NCBI GenBank assembly: GCA_037043015.1
Contig: CM073321.1
Coordinates: 23,743,001 to 23,807,000 of the forward strand
Length of the DNA: 64,000 bases
Source: Bryum argenteum
Lineage: Eukaryota > Streptophyta > Bryopsida > Bryales > Bryaceae
Direction of reading: 5' to 3'
Numbering within the stretch: the stretch's first letter is position 1; every line of letters starts with the position of its first letter. A program made the translations under genes and the position numbers. Positions 48,457 through 60,769 of this stretch are shown one piece after another. A model generated the notes under the pieces. It saw only the letters and a list, made by a program, of their open reading frames with translations. It did not search any database and had not been told where the DNA came from.

Positions 48457-48972
48457 TGCCACCCTGGCGGTAAACAAATCAACTCCATCATATCAGCGAT
48501 TAGACATGGAGTTTTATTTGGATGGTCTTGAGATTTCTATTGTAGATAGAAATCTAGTAGAATTTTCCAATGATATGAGGCATGCTCCATTCTAGTAGGT
48601 AGAGAGAGAGATATGAGCTCCCAAAGTTGGGGTGTTGAAAAATATTTCCCCCCGACAGTGTCAAAAACCGTCATAGTCAAACGGCAATCAGTTCGAGCTC
48701 CTCGATCTCATGCTTCTAAGTTTTGAGAGGTGGATGCACAATTAACTTTGTTTTCCAAAAAGCTATGGCAAGCCCAAAACGGAGTTAGGACAAAGTAATA
48801 ACATGCAAAAAATTGAAGGTCACTCCCAAGGTGATCCTGCGGAGGAGCTTCTTACCCATTCTCTTCTTGTTTTTCCCATCCTCTTCTTCCCTTTTTTCTC
48901 TCTTCTTGTGGTTTCCTCACCATACAACCCCTTGTGACCAAAGGTCACCTCATGGTGATTTTTTGGCTTACA
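48457..48972. repeat. LTR-like segment, unit 1
   Basis: It begins TGCCACCC and ends GGCTTACA. Most of its length aligns, inverted, with about the first 520 bp of the solo LTR at 1500-2780. Equivalent copies lie at 55,811-56,337 and 63,151-63,661. If these are the true LTRs, the array has the form LTR-internal-LTR-internal-LTR. However, no standard primer-binding site follows, so the true LTR may extend further right, past the TATA-like box. Confidence 0.5.
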
Positions 48973-50175
48973 TTCGTAGTTACTAATCGTAACTAGAGTT
49001 GATTAGAGTTTGAGGAGAGGGTTGGACCAATAGAACCTTATTGTATATGGAGAGGGCTCGTCTACAAGAGCCTTATCATGTGTAAAGAGGGATGGACCAC
49101 TAGAGCCTTATTGTGTGTAAAGAGTGATGGACCACTAGAGCCTTATTGTATGGAGAGAGAGAAGGTCTTCTCGTGGTCTATCTTTTGTAGAGTAAACTTG
49201 TTAATCCAAACCTTATCTTTATTGTAGCTCCTAGTGCCTTCACTTGGATATATAAGTAAGTGCTTAGATTGAGTGAGTATCTCATTCAAGCATACTTTGC
49301 TCTACTACTTGTAAGCTTTGATTGTTTTGTATCTATTTTCTCCCTCTATCAAACATCAATAGGTTATGGGCCCACTACTCTTGTAGTGAGGTTGAGTTTG
49401 AGTACTTTTCGAGGCTTGGAGAGGACAAGGAAGTGTTGCATGCACATGTAGGGCTCATTTGCACTACTTGGAGTCTCTTGGAGTTTTGGAGGTGTACTTG
49501 GAGTCATTTAGAGGTGTTAGCAACCATTTAAAGGCAAAAAGAGCAATTTGGAGGTATTAGAGGTGAGTCAAACGCATTGGAGGCTTGTAAGATTGCCCTC
49601 TTGTTGTTTAAGTCCTATTTGCACATCGTAGGTGCTATTTTGCATAATGACTCTCAAATCCAATTTTGAAGCATATTGAGTTTAGGAGTGTTTGTTGTGA
49701 TCTCTACTTGAGTGCACTTAAAGTTGAGAGGGCCAAATCTAGCATTTGGGTGCATGTGTGCACACAAAGGCGTGATTTTAGCATTTGAGGTGCAAAAGTA
49801 GATATTTGAGACTCCTAAGCTTAGATTTGAGTGATTTGTAGATCTACAAGCTTTGTTGACATAGTTTGAGAGTTGATCTAGTGTAGGAGTGCACAAGTGC
49901 TCATTTGCGTGCATTGAGGGTTGATTTGAGTGCTTTGAAATGCAACCACACCTTGTGTGTGTGGTAGAGATCTAGTTCTATTTGGAGGTCAAATAGCTTG
50001 AAGGAGATCCGATTCTAGTAGGAGCAAGTGTATCTTGCTTGTTTGAGTGATGGAGGGGCTTATTGTGCATTGCTTATTGCATAAGTGTGTTTGCACACTC
50101 CTAGAGGTTTGATTTGAGAGTTTAGGAGCTAGTTTTAAGTGCTTTGTGTTGTAAGGGCAAGATTGGAGCTTTGCC
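48973..50175 (+). mobile_element. Leader region of the copia-like element, unit 1
   Basis: Non-coding. It has two or three copies of 'gatggaccactagagcctta' (49,040-49,150), a TATA-like 'ggatatataagtaagtg' and a following R-like stretch (49,241-49,350), then a G/T-rich, gag-proximal leader with several 'ttgagagtt' words. The promoter assignment is inference. Confidence 0.45.
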
Positions 50176-51411
50176 ATGGCTTCTTTGGAAGGTGAGAGTG
50201 TTAGAGTGCTTGAAAGGTTCAATGGCACCAACTTCAACTTGTGGAAGTTCAAGATGAACTTGGCAAACTTTCTTCCATGGACTTGTGGGAGATTGTTGAA
50301 GGCACGGAGGAGGCTCCACCATCCGAAGCAAGTGAGAAGGACAAGAAGGACTACCAAAGGAGGGTGCGTAAGGCCATGTCCATGATTGGGCTCAACTTGG
50401 CGGATGCGCAACTTGCGCACATCAAGAGTTGCAAGGGTCCCGCGGAAGCATGGAGCGTGCTTTGTAACATCCACGAGACAGAAGCTTGTCCAACATAGTC
50501 TATTTGAGGCGCAAGTTCTTCACAATCAAAATGGAGGAAAGGACGGACTTGTTGGAGCACATCAACAACATCAAGGCACTTGCAGATGAACTTGCATGCT
50601 TGGATGTGTCCCTGAGGGAGGATGACATTGTCTTGACATTGCTTGATAGTTTGTCACCTTCAATTGAGAGTTTGATTACGGCATTGGAGACCTAAAAACT
50701 TGGTGACCTTAAGATGGAGTTTGTGGTATCAAGGTTGATGCATGAAGTGTCTAAGAGGAAGGAAAGGGGTGTTCGAAGTAACGAATTAGTATTGTCGGGA
50801 GCCCAAAACAAAGGGAGGATGCAACATGTGCCAAGGTTGTGCTACTGATTGTGGCAAACTCGGCCACATTGCAAAAAAATTGCTTCCTACACAAGAAGGA
50901 GAAAGAGACTGCCAATGTTGCAAGCAACAAAGACATTGAGTAACACTATTTGTTTCTAAGCGTCGTTGTTGCAAGCAAAGAGGAGATAGAGGAGGAGATT
51001 GCCTTTGCAATCATAATGGAGATGACAACATCATGGTGAAGTGGATCATTGATTCGGGAGCAACCAAACACATGGCATTGCATAGGGCATCGTTCCAAAC
51101 ATACGAGGTAATATCACCACCACAAAATGTGCACTTGGGAGATGATAGCATTGTGCATTCGGTTCGAGTTGGCACCATTGTTGAAGAGGTGATGGTGATG
51201 GAAGTGAAGCAGAAGATCAATATGAAGGAGATCTTTGCACATCCGCAAGTTTAAGAGAAACTTGATTTTTGTGGTAAAACTCGCTCTTAACGATTTAAAA
51301 GTGGAGTTTGATGATAATGCATGCATTGTGAGAGATGCCAATAGAAAGGGGATTGTGTCACTTCAATCCTCCTTGCAAGGAATTGGGGCACATGTAGACG
51401 GGGAGTGGTGA
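50176..51411 (+). mobile_element. Ty1/copia gag-protease, unit 1
   Basis: Begins 'MASLEGESVRVLERFNGTNF' (a UBN2-type copia gag with 'AHIKSCKGPAEAWSVLCNIH'), followed by a gag helical region ('LADELACLDVSL'), a CCHC knuckle (about 50,845-50,885) and an aspartic protease start 'WIIDSGATKHMALH' (about 51,036). It ends soon after the protease. Integrase, RT and RNase H are not found in the unit, so the element looks non-autonomous. It is broken, with a handful of breaks. The near-identical copy 2 places the age as recent relative to the duplication, not the original insertion. Confidence 0.85.
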
Positions 51412-52754
51412 AGGATTAAATGCTTCTTAGCAATGGCCTTTTTTCTAAATTCCCATGCATGCAATTGTAACTAAGTTTATAAGGAAAAGATCAATCATTA
51501 ACATAAACGCAATTCTCATTCGACCAATTGTATTCATTAGTGAATTAAGTCCTTAATCATTTCCTTACAAAATTAGGGGAGCTAAAGTTGTCTCCAATTG
51601 ACCACTCAAGGTCCAAGACTCAAGAAGGGGGCCAGAATAGGCCGAAGCTCACAAAAATCTTCAAAAATGCATCAATCAAGTTACTACAAAGACAATACTC
51701 ATCATGCAACTACTAAGATTTTGTTTATGTACTCCTACACATCAAACTTTATGCACCAAGCAATGCTACATATTAGCTATCAATTCAATCTTGCACCAAG
51801 CAATTTAAGAGGAGGTCTAGGGTGCTTTAGAGTAAATTGAGCAACGCTCGCGCGTGCCTCAATACACTCGAATTACACCCTAAAATCGAACGCTATCACC
51901 ACCAAACTACTAAGCACCAGCAAGCGGCCACAACATTCTACTAATCAAATCAACTAACATTTATCCAAGACAAAAAACATTCAATTCCATACATAGGCTT
52001 CAACCAATGCAAGTACCAAGAATCACCAAACATACCATCACTTGTTCTATTTAGGCAATCAAATTACCATTTTCAATGTTTACGATTATTAGCATGATCA
52101 ACTACTAAAACCTCTAAGCAATCAGCAGTACTTCAATAATTGAAGAAGAACTAAGGATAGAATAAACTCACTCATTCGCCATCCCCTCATAAGTCAGCAA
52201 ATCTCCATACGCCGCCACAGTAGACCCAATTCTACCAAAACGATCACCTCTCCTCCATCCTTAATTTGCTGAAGGTGAGCCTAGGCATCTTGGAAAGCCA
52301 GTCCAACCACGCTCCTTTTCCACCAAGGATCTTGTCTAGACTCCATTCCAAGCGTCCGCAATCTTGCTCCAAAGTTCGCAGCTTCAACCGTAGTTCAGAA
52401 ATCCGCCACTCCTACTTCTCCTCTTGGGTACTCACACTCACAATACCACTAAGCAACGCACACCAACTCACAAGATCTCCTAAATAGCCCTCCTCCCAAA
52501 ACCACACACATACTTCCTAAAAACTTTCACTCTTCTTTTTTCCAAAGAAGACACACCCTATCCAGAGAGAAGACTCACACTCACACACCAACCCTAACAC
52601 AATGGTACGGAGGAACCAAAGTCAAAAACTACATCCATCCAACAATTCAACTATCGGTCTTTTAATTCCTTTCTCACTTACTAACTTTTTAAAACTAAAA
52701 CCGTTGTAGATTTTTGCTAATAAGTTTAAATTAGCAAGATAAGTGTTGCGCGAC

Positions 52755-52960
52755 TAATGTCACAGGGCAACCACAACAACCAAGGTGGGAACAATAAAGG
52801 CAACATGGCAAACACGACACACTTGACGGAGGCCATAGCCACCAAACAGGCGGAGGCAATAGGTGATGACCAGGGACACTACGACACTTCGGATAAGGGC
52901 ACCACCCGATTTAGACGTAGCCAAGGTGTGAGCGTAGAATGTAGAGCGATGAGGGCAGAA
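52755..52960 (+). repeat. Fragment shared with the gypsy extra region, unit 1
   Basis: The sequence with 'aacaataaaggcaacatggc', 'catagccaccaaaca' and 'cacttcggataagggcacc' matches, inverted, 11,490-11,680 in the gypsy element. It is an isolated piece of the Asn/Gly-rich tail, here cut off from the rest of that region. The equivalent in unit 2 is 60,115-60,320. Confidence 0.8.
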
Positions 52961-53419
52961 TTTCTAAATTTAGGGCGGTCATTTAGTAAAAAAAAATTTA
53001 AAATTTGTTTGTTTATTAATTTTTTAAGGAATTTTCTTCGGAATATTAGAATATTCTTAACTTATTACCGTGAATTTTGGAGCCTAAATCCGTGGAATTG
53101 GAATATATATTTTTGATATTATACATTCTTGAGATGCATACAAAGACATTCTTGAACTCAAACGATAAGATTACATGTGCATGATAACTACTTACAAGCA
53201 TATAACCTGTTAATTAGGAACAGATTTTTTTGGAACATGTATACTTATATATATTGATTTTCACTATGTTGTGAAATTATTCTACATAAGATAGGAAAGA
53301 CACAATATTATAATATAACATATAGAGTGTGTATAGAGTGTCCTCTAGTCTCTTGTGTGGTCTAGCACTCCGCACTCTAGAATCCTTTTTACCTCATTGA
53401 AATTGAAGGTAGGCCCGTG

Positions 53420-55806
53420 GATAAAAAGGTCTTTATCGGCATCAAAATTACAGACCTTAACAAAGACATAGTAAAGGTGGTAGCAAGGTCTATATGGACA
53501 TCCTTTCCTACCCAATTAAACAATTGTGACCTTCATTACTGGGCAAGTACAATCAGGCAAAGCACTTATTGAAAGTTTATAAACTGACCCCGAATACGAC
53601 TCCAAATTGACAATACAACCAAAACCATGTTGCGGTATCACGGTCACCTTGAGTATGCTGGCTTGCAAAGCCCGAGCTGAATCGACTCTCTTCATCAACT
53701 TTGAAGTTGCAGAAGTAACTCGACGAAGATTCTTGGATTTTCTTCATTTGGAGAAGACGTTTGCATCGTCCACCACCAGGATGTGTGACAAGTCCCGTGG
53801 AGTGACAATGTTATTGAATGTGCAATTTATAGAAAGGCGCCCCTTTCGTGGGAGTTGGAATCTTGCATTCTCCAACGCCTTGATTTCGCTACGTGTCAGA
53901 TTTGTCCCTATTTTGACAGGCCATACTGAAGGTATAGGTGGTCGATCTTGGGTTCGAAAGAACTACTCAACCCATCTCCGACAAGTACCCTTTACACACC
54001 TCTCAATATCATCTATACAGAGAAAGAATTGCTCTTCCACTTTGCGTCTGCGCTGAGGAGGCTGCCATATTCCAGTGTAAGTAGAAGACGGAGTAACCTT
54101 CCCCCTCTGGACTATGCGTGATTCACATTTCTTCTTTGTCACTGCCATATCTGCCCATCAAGCCTTAGAAGATGTCTCGTTGAGTTGAAAACTGTGCCAC
54201 AACCTCTCGTTCACCTTAGTCTCTTGAGCCGCGGTCACGCGTTGGATACTCGGTCCCGAAGAAGTAGATGGTCCTAGGGGGCATTCTTGAACTTCGTCTT
54301 CCTCGTAGATAGTATCCAAACTCACAACACAAGCTCGGGTAACCCTTCTCCCGATTTGAGGACGTGAAAAGCTCACGGTGTCACGACAATGCGTTTCTTC
54401 TTCCACTCCAATTAGAACATTTGCTTTCCGTTCCTTTATACCAAAGACCTCAGCTCTCTCCAAGTGGGCGTCACGAGTCTGTAAAACTTGAGCTATAGAA
54501 AAATTGAGATTGCCTTGTTGATATTTAATGGATCTCTGTTCGATGAGCTTTGCGTCGGGCAGCGCGAAATTGAAGTTCCTCTGTAGATGGGCCACAACCA
54601 CCTTCGCCACCTTTGTTGAATTGATGATAAGCCACTACTTGGAGGAATGCGTAAACTTAATCGTCAACAGCCGCGACATAAAGGTCACCCCTCTTATTGC
54701 CAAACGCCTGTAACCATTTGTTGTTTACCGTCTCAAAGAAGGTTACGGGGGACGACATCTCCGCTAACTCTTCTGGAGAGTATTTTTCGTGCATTGCACT
54801 CCCCCATCTCAGTTTGATACCTGATACAACATTTTTGTTTTTCTTGAGTCTAGGATAGAGTAGAAGTGCGGCAGAAGAGTTACAATTTATAGATTTCTTC
54901 TTTAAGAAATTAAAAGTTCTGTATTCTTTGAAATCAAAATAAAGTATCTGAAACATTTACCTATAGAGTGAAAAAAAAAAATTGAAATCATAAATAAGTA
55001 ATCGAAATACAGGTAAGGAAACGCACTAATTCCATAAATCCACCCTATTGTCCGTAGCGGAAATGCTAGTAAGCAATAGGTGTTGGAGCCCACTTTTGGA
55101 AGTAGCGTTCGATGACGACCACCACACTCTAATGGCCCTAAGCAATGAGTCTCGGCCTCTTCCATGGTACGGGCGTCTTTGTACTGCTTACAAAGAACCT
55201 TGTGTTGATCTTGTAGTTCGTGAACAATGTATTGTTTGGTGTGTTTCTCAAGAGACTATGTCCAATGAAAGTAACACGTCCGTTTACGGCCTTCCATGGG
55301 GACTGTAGGGTTCCCCAACTCATAAATAATGCGTACAACATTCCAATTGGCTTGAAAGCTTAATCGTCACCATAAATCCACGGAACTCCAACTTTGGTAC
55401 TCCTTGCCTAGCCATAATATGGTTTAGGTTCTTCAAAAATACGAGTTGAGCTTCTCTATCCTCGGACTGGAAGTCACAACACGCAATAGTTAAAATGTGT
55501 TAATATCGGGAGTCGTATACGTGGCACGCCATCGTGGTCGAGTGTTTGACTCGTTAGACGTGGTCGAACATCATCCAAGCATGGGAGAGGTTGCCACAAG
55601 GTTGCATTCGACGGACAAGGTCAACACCGCTAGCAGGGCCGACTTCGGACATCTTGAAGATGAAGACTTTGTCGGAGTCGTCTCCTTGGCCTGGGAACAT
55701 GTTTCATTGCACAAAGGCCCAGTGGCTAAGCCCTCTGAGCTTCGTGATCCCATCCAGAACTCCATACCTGCGCAAATATCTGAAAGTGTTGAATACCTGT
55801 TGAAAA
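53420..55806 (-). pseudogene. MULE transposase with SWIM zinc finger, unit 1
   Basis: Minus-strand remains of a Mutator-like transposase. Running leftward from 55,806: 'RRYGVLDGITKLRGLSHW' (about 55,780-55,716), 'VFIFKMSEVGPASGVDLV' and 'LSHAWMMFDHV' (55,665-55,555), then 'TTMACHVYDS' with the first catalytic Asp (about 55,530). Next come 'IACCDFQSED' (about 55,480), 'GFMADSAQANWNVVR' with the second Asp (about 55,370), and 'CYFHWTQSLEKHTKQY', the CxxH element of MULE cores (about 55,270). A SWIM zinc finger follows far downstream, with 'LPDCTCP' (about 53,545) and 'PCYHLYYVF' (about 53,480). Several stops and frameshifts are present and part of the middle is not recognisable, so it is not functional. 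It could be the trace of a MULE or of a domesticated SWIM-domain gene captured in antisense by the composite unit. Confidence 0.75.
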
Positions 55807-55810
55807 CAAT

Positions 55811-56337
55811 TGCCACCCTGGCGGTAAACAAATCAACTCCATCATATCAGCGATTAGACATGGAGTTTTATTTGGATGGTCTTGAGATTTCTATTGTAGA
55901 TAGAAATCTAGTAGAATTTTCCAATGATATGAGGCATGCTCCATTCTAGTAGGTAGAGAGAGAGATATGAGCTCCCAAAGTTGGGGTGTTGAAAAATATT
56001 TCCCCCCGACAGTGTCAAAAACCGTCATAGTCAAACGGCAATCAGTTCGAGCTCCTCGATCTCATGCTTCTAAGTTTTGAGAGGTGGATGCACAATTAAC
56101 TTTGTTTTCCAAAAAGCTATGGCAAGCCCAAAACGGAGTTAGGACAAAGTAATAACATGCAAAAAATTGAAGGTCACTCCCAAGGTGATCCCTGCGGAGG
56201 AGCTTCTTACCCATTCTCTTCTTGTTTTTCCCATCCTCTTCTTCCCTTTTTCTCTCTTCTTGTGGTTTCCTCACCATACAACCCCCTTGTGACCAAAGGT
56301 CACCTCATGGTGATTTTTTGGCTTACATTCGTAGTTA
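55811..56337. repeat. LTR-like segment, unit 2
   Basis: Copy of 48,457-48,972, preceded by the MULE-derived end of unit 1 instead of unique DNA. Confidence 0.5.
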
Positions 56338-57531
56338 CTAATCGTAACTAGAGTTGATTAGAGTTTGAGGAGAGGGTTGGACCAATAGAACCTTATTGTA
56401 TATGGAGAGGGCTCGTCTACAAGAGCCTTATCATGTGTAAAGAGGGATGGACCACTAGAGCCTTATTGTGTGTAAAGAGTGATGGACCACTAGAGCCTTA
56501 TTGTATGGAGAGAGAAGGTCTTCTCGTGGTCTATCTTTTTGTAGAGTAAACTTGTTAATCCAAACCTTATCTTTATTGTAGCTCCTAGTGCCTTCACTTG
56601 GATATATAAGTAAGTGCTTAGATTGAGTGAGTATCTCATTCAAGCATACTTTGCTCTACTACTTGTAAGCTTTGATTGTTTTGTATCTATTTTCTCCCTC
56701 TATCAAACATCAATAGGTTATGGGCCCACTACTCTTGTAGTGAGGTTGAGTTTGAGTACTTTTCGAGGCTTGGAGAGGACAAGGAAGTGTTGCATGCACA
56801 TGTAGGGCTCATTTGCACTACTTGGAGTCTCTTGGAGTTTTGGAGGTGTACTTGGAGTCATTTAGAGGTGTTAGCAACCATTTAAAGGCAAAAAGAGCAA
56901 TTTGGAGGTATTAGAGGTGAGTCAAACGCATTGGAGGCTTGTAAGATTGCCCTCTTGTTGTTTAAGTCCTATTTGCACATCGTAGGTGCTATTTTGCATA
57001 ATGACTCTCAAATCCAATTTTCGAAGCATATTGAGTTTAGGAGTGTTTGTTGTGATCTCTACTTGAGTGCACTTAAAGTTGAGAGGGCCAAATCTAGCAT
57101 TTGGGTGCATGTGTGCACACAAAGGCGTGATTTTAGCATTTGAGGTGCAAAAGTAGATATTTGAGACTCCTAAGCTTAGATTTGAGTGATTTGTAGATCT
57201 ACAAGCTTTGTTGACATAGTTTGAGAGTTGATCTAGTGTAGGGAGTGCACAAGTGCTCATTTGCGTGCATTGAGGGTTGATTTGAGTGCTTTGAAATGCA
57301 ACCACACCTTGTGTGTGTGGTAGAGATCTAGTTCTATTTGGAGGTCAAATAGCTTGAAGGAGATCCGATTCTAGTAGGAGCAAGTGTATCTTGCTTGTTT
57401 GAGTGATGGAGGGGCTTATTGTGCATTGCTTATTGCATAAGTGTGTTTGCACACTCCTAGAGGTTTGATTTGAGAGTTTAGGAGCTAGTTTTAAGTGCTT
57501 TGTGTTGTAAGGGCAAGATTGGAGCTTTGCC

Positions 57532-58761
57532 ATGGCTTCTTTGGAAGGTGAGAGTGTTAGAGTGCTTGAAAGGTTCAATGGCACCAACTTCAACTTGTGG
57601 AAGTTCAAGATGAACTTGGCACTTTCTTCCATGGACTTGTGGGAGATTGTTGAAGGCACGGAGGAGGCTCCACCATCCGAAGCAAGTGAGAAGGACAAGA
57701 AGGACTACCAAAGGAGGGTGCGTAAGGCCATGTCCATGATTGGGCTCAACTTGGCGGATGCGCAACTTGCGCACATCAAGAGTTGCAAGGGTCCCGCGGA
57801 AGCATGGAGCGTGCTTTGTAACATCCACGAGACAGAAGCTTGTCCAACATAGTCTATTTGAGGCGCAAGTTCTTCACAATCAAAATGGAGGAAAGGACGG
57901 ACTTGTTGGAGCACATCAACAACATCAAGGCACTTGCAGATGAACTTGCATGCTTGGATGTGTCCCGAGGAGGATGACATTGTCTTGACATTGCTTGATA
58001 GTTTGTCACCTTCAATTGAGAGTTTGATTACGGCATTGGAGACCTAAAAACTTGGTGACCTTAAGATGGAGTTTGTGGTATCAAGGTTGATGCATGAAGT
58101 GTCTAAGAGGAAGGAAAGGGGTGTTCGAAGTAACGAATTAGTATTGTCGGGAGCCCAAAACAAAGGGAGGATGCAACATGTGCCAAGGTTGTGCTACAGT
58201 TGTGGCAAACTCGGCCACATTGCAAAAAATTGCTTCCTACACAAGAAGGAGAAAAGATCGCGCCAATGTTGCAAGCAACAAAGACATTGAGTAACACTAT
58301 TTGTTTCTAAGCGTCGTTGTTGCAAGCAAAGAGGAGATAGAGGAGGAGATTGCCTTTGCAATCATAATGGAGATGACAACATCATGGTGAAGTGGATCAT
58401 TGATTCGGGAGCAACCAAACACATGGCATTGCATAGGGCATCGTTCCAAACATACGAGGTAATATCACCACCACAAAATGTGCACTTGGGAGATGATAGC
58501 ATTGTGCATTCGGTTCGAGTTGGCACCATTGTTGAAGAGGTGATGGTGATGGAAGTGAAGCAGAAGATCAATATGAAGGAGATGCTGCACATCCGCAAGT
58601 TTAAGAGAAACTTGATTTTTGTGGTAAAACTCGCTCTTAACGATTTAAAAGTGGAGTTTGATGATAATGCATGCATTGTGAGAGATGCCAATAGAAAGGG
58701 GATTGTGTCACTTCAATCCTCCTTGCAAGGAATTGGGGCACATGTAGACGGGGAGTGGTGA
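57532..58761 (+). mobile_element. Ty1/copia gag-protease, unit 2
   Basis: Same domains as in unit 1: UBN2-type gag start, a CCHC knuckle 'CYSCGKLGHIAKNC' at about 58,190-58,235, and protease 'WIIDSGATKHM' at about 58,393, followed by about 110 further residues to the stop. It is broken, with fewer breaks than unit 1. No integrase or RT follows before the AT-rich stretch. Confidence 0.85.
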
Positions 58762-60114
58762 AGGATTAAATGCTTCTTAGCAATGGCCTTTTTTCTAAAT
58801 TCCCATGCATGCAATTGTAACTAAGTTTATAAGGAAAAGATCAATCATTAACATAAACGCAATTCTCATTCGACCAATTGTATTCATTAGTGAATTAAGT
58901 CCTTAATCATTTCCTTACAAAATTAGGGGAGCTAAAGTTGTCTCCAATTGACCACTCAAGGTCCAAGACTCAAGAAGGGGGCCAGAATAGGCCGAAGCTC
59001 ACAAAAATCTTCAAAAATGCATCAATCAAGTTACTACAGCACAATACTCATCATGCAACTACTAAGATTTTGTTTATGTACTCCTACACATCAAACTTTA
59101 TGCACCAAGCAATGCTACATATTAGCTATCAATTCAATCTTGCACCAAGCAATTTAAGAGGAGGTCTAGGGTGCTTTAGAGTAAATTGAGCAACGCTTCT
59201 GCGCGTGCCTCAATACACTCTGAATTACACCCTAAAATCAGAACGCTATCACCACCAAACTACTAAGCACCAGCAAGCGGCCACAACATTCTACTAATCA
59301 AATCAACTAACATTTATCCAAGACAAAAAACATTCAATTCCATACATAGGCTTCAACCAATGCAAGTACCAAGAATCACCAAACATACCATCACTTGTTC
59401 TATTTAGGCAATCAAATTACCATTTTCAATGTTTACGATTATTAGCATGATCAACTACTAAAACCTCTAAGCAATCAGCAGTACTTCAATAATTGAAGAA
59501 GAACTAAGGATAGAATAAACTCACTCATTCGCCATCCCCTCATAAGTCAGCAAATCTCCATACGCCGCCACAGTAGACCCAATTCTACCAAAACGATCAC
59601 CTCTCCTCCATCCTTAATTTGCTGAAGGTGAGCCTAGGCATCTTGGAAAGCCAGTCCAACCACGCTCCTTTTCCACCAAGGATCTTGTCTAGACTCCATT
59701 CCAAGCGTCCGCAATCTTGCTCCAAAGTTCGCAGCTTCAACCGTAGTTCAGAAATCCGCCACTCCTACTTCTCCTCTTGGGTACTCACACTCACAATACC
59801 ACTAAGCAACGCACACCAACTCACAAGATCTCCTAAATAGCCCTCCTCCCAAAACCACACACATACTTCCTAAAAACTTTCACTCTTCTTTTTTCCAAAG
59901 AAGACACACCCTATCCAGGAGAGAAGACTCACACTCACACACCAACCCTAACACAATGGTACGGAGGAACCAAAGTCAAAAACTACATCCATCCAACAAT
60001 TCAACTATCGGTCTTTTAATTCCTTTCTCACTTACTAACTTTTTAAAACTAAAACCGTTGTAGATTTTTGCTAATAAGTTTAAATTAGCAAGATAAGTGT
60101 TGCGCGACTAATGT

Positions 60115-60320
60115 CACGGGGGCAACCACAACAACCAAGGTGGGAACAATAAAGGCAACATGGCAAACACGACACACTTGACGGAGGCCATAGCCACCAA
60201 ACAGGCGGAGGCAATAGGTGATGACCAGGGACACTACGACACTTCGGATAAGGGCACCACCCGATTTAGACGTAGCCAAGGTGTGAGCGTAGAATGTAGA
60301 GCGATGAGGGCAGAATTTCT
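60115..60320 (+). repeat. Fragment shared with the gypsy extra region, unit 2
   Basis: Counterpart of 52,755-52,960, inverted relative to 11,490-11,680. Confidence 0.8.
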
Positions 60321-60769
60321 AAATTTAGGGCGGTCATTTAGTAAAAAAAAATTTAAAATTTGTTTGTTTATTAATTTTTTAAGGAATTTTCTTCTGAATA
60401 TTAGAATATTCTTAACTTATTACCGTGAATTTTGGAGCCTAAATCCGTGGAATTGGAATATATATTTTTGATATTATACATTCTTGAGATGCATACAAAG
60501 ACATTCTTGAACTCAAACGATAAGATTACATGTGCATGATAACTACTTACAAGCATATAACCTGTTAATTAGGAACAGATTTTTTGGAACATGTATACTT
60601 ATATATATTGATTTTCACTATGTTGTGAAATTATTCTACATAAGATAGGAAAGACACAATATTATAATATAACATATAGAGTGTGTATAGAGTGTCCTCT
60701 AGTCTCTTGTGTGGTCTAGCACTCCGCACTCTAGAATCCTTTTTACCTCATTGAAATTGAAGGTAGGCC

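Larger units (their letters stand above)
48454..55807 (+). repeat. Tandem composite unit 1 (7354 bp)
   Basis: First of at least three head-to-tail copies. The word 'aattgccaccctggcgg' recurs at 48,454, 55,808 and 63,148. Parts in order are an LTR-like segment (48,457-48,972), a promoter-like leader with 'ggatatataagtaagtg' (about 49,241), and copia-type gag-protease (50,176-51,411). Then come a non-coding AT-rich stretch (51,412-52,740) where I see no gene, a piece shared with the gypsy extra region (52,755-52,960), an AT-rich spacer, and an antisense MULE (55,806-53,420). The sequence left of 48,452 is unrelated to what precedes copies 2 and 3, so this is the array edge. Confidence 0.95.

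Noticed and set aside
51412-52740. Possible second solo LTR (TG at about 51,409, 'aatgtca' at about 52,760) in the tandem unit
   Set aside because: The ends are plausible but no target duplication or matching partner was found, so it is not called.
55497-55949. 150-codon plus-strand frame, repeated at 62,837-63,289
   Set aside because: It is antisense to the MULE transposase blocks, whose motifs (catalytic Asp sites, CxxH) lie on the other strand; it also runs across the unit junction.
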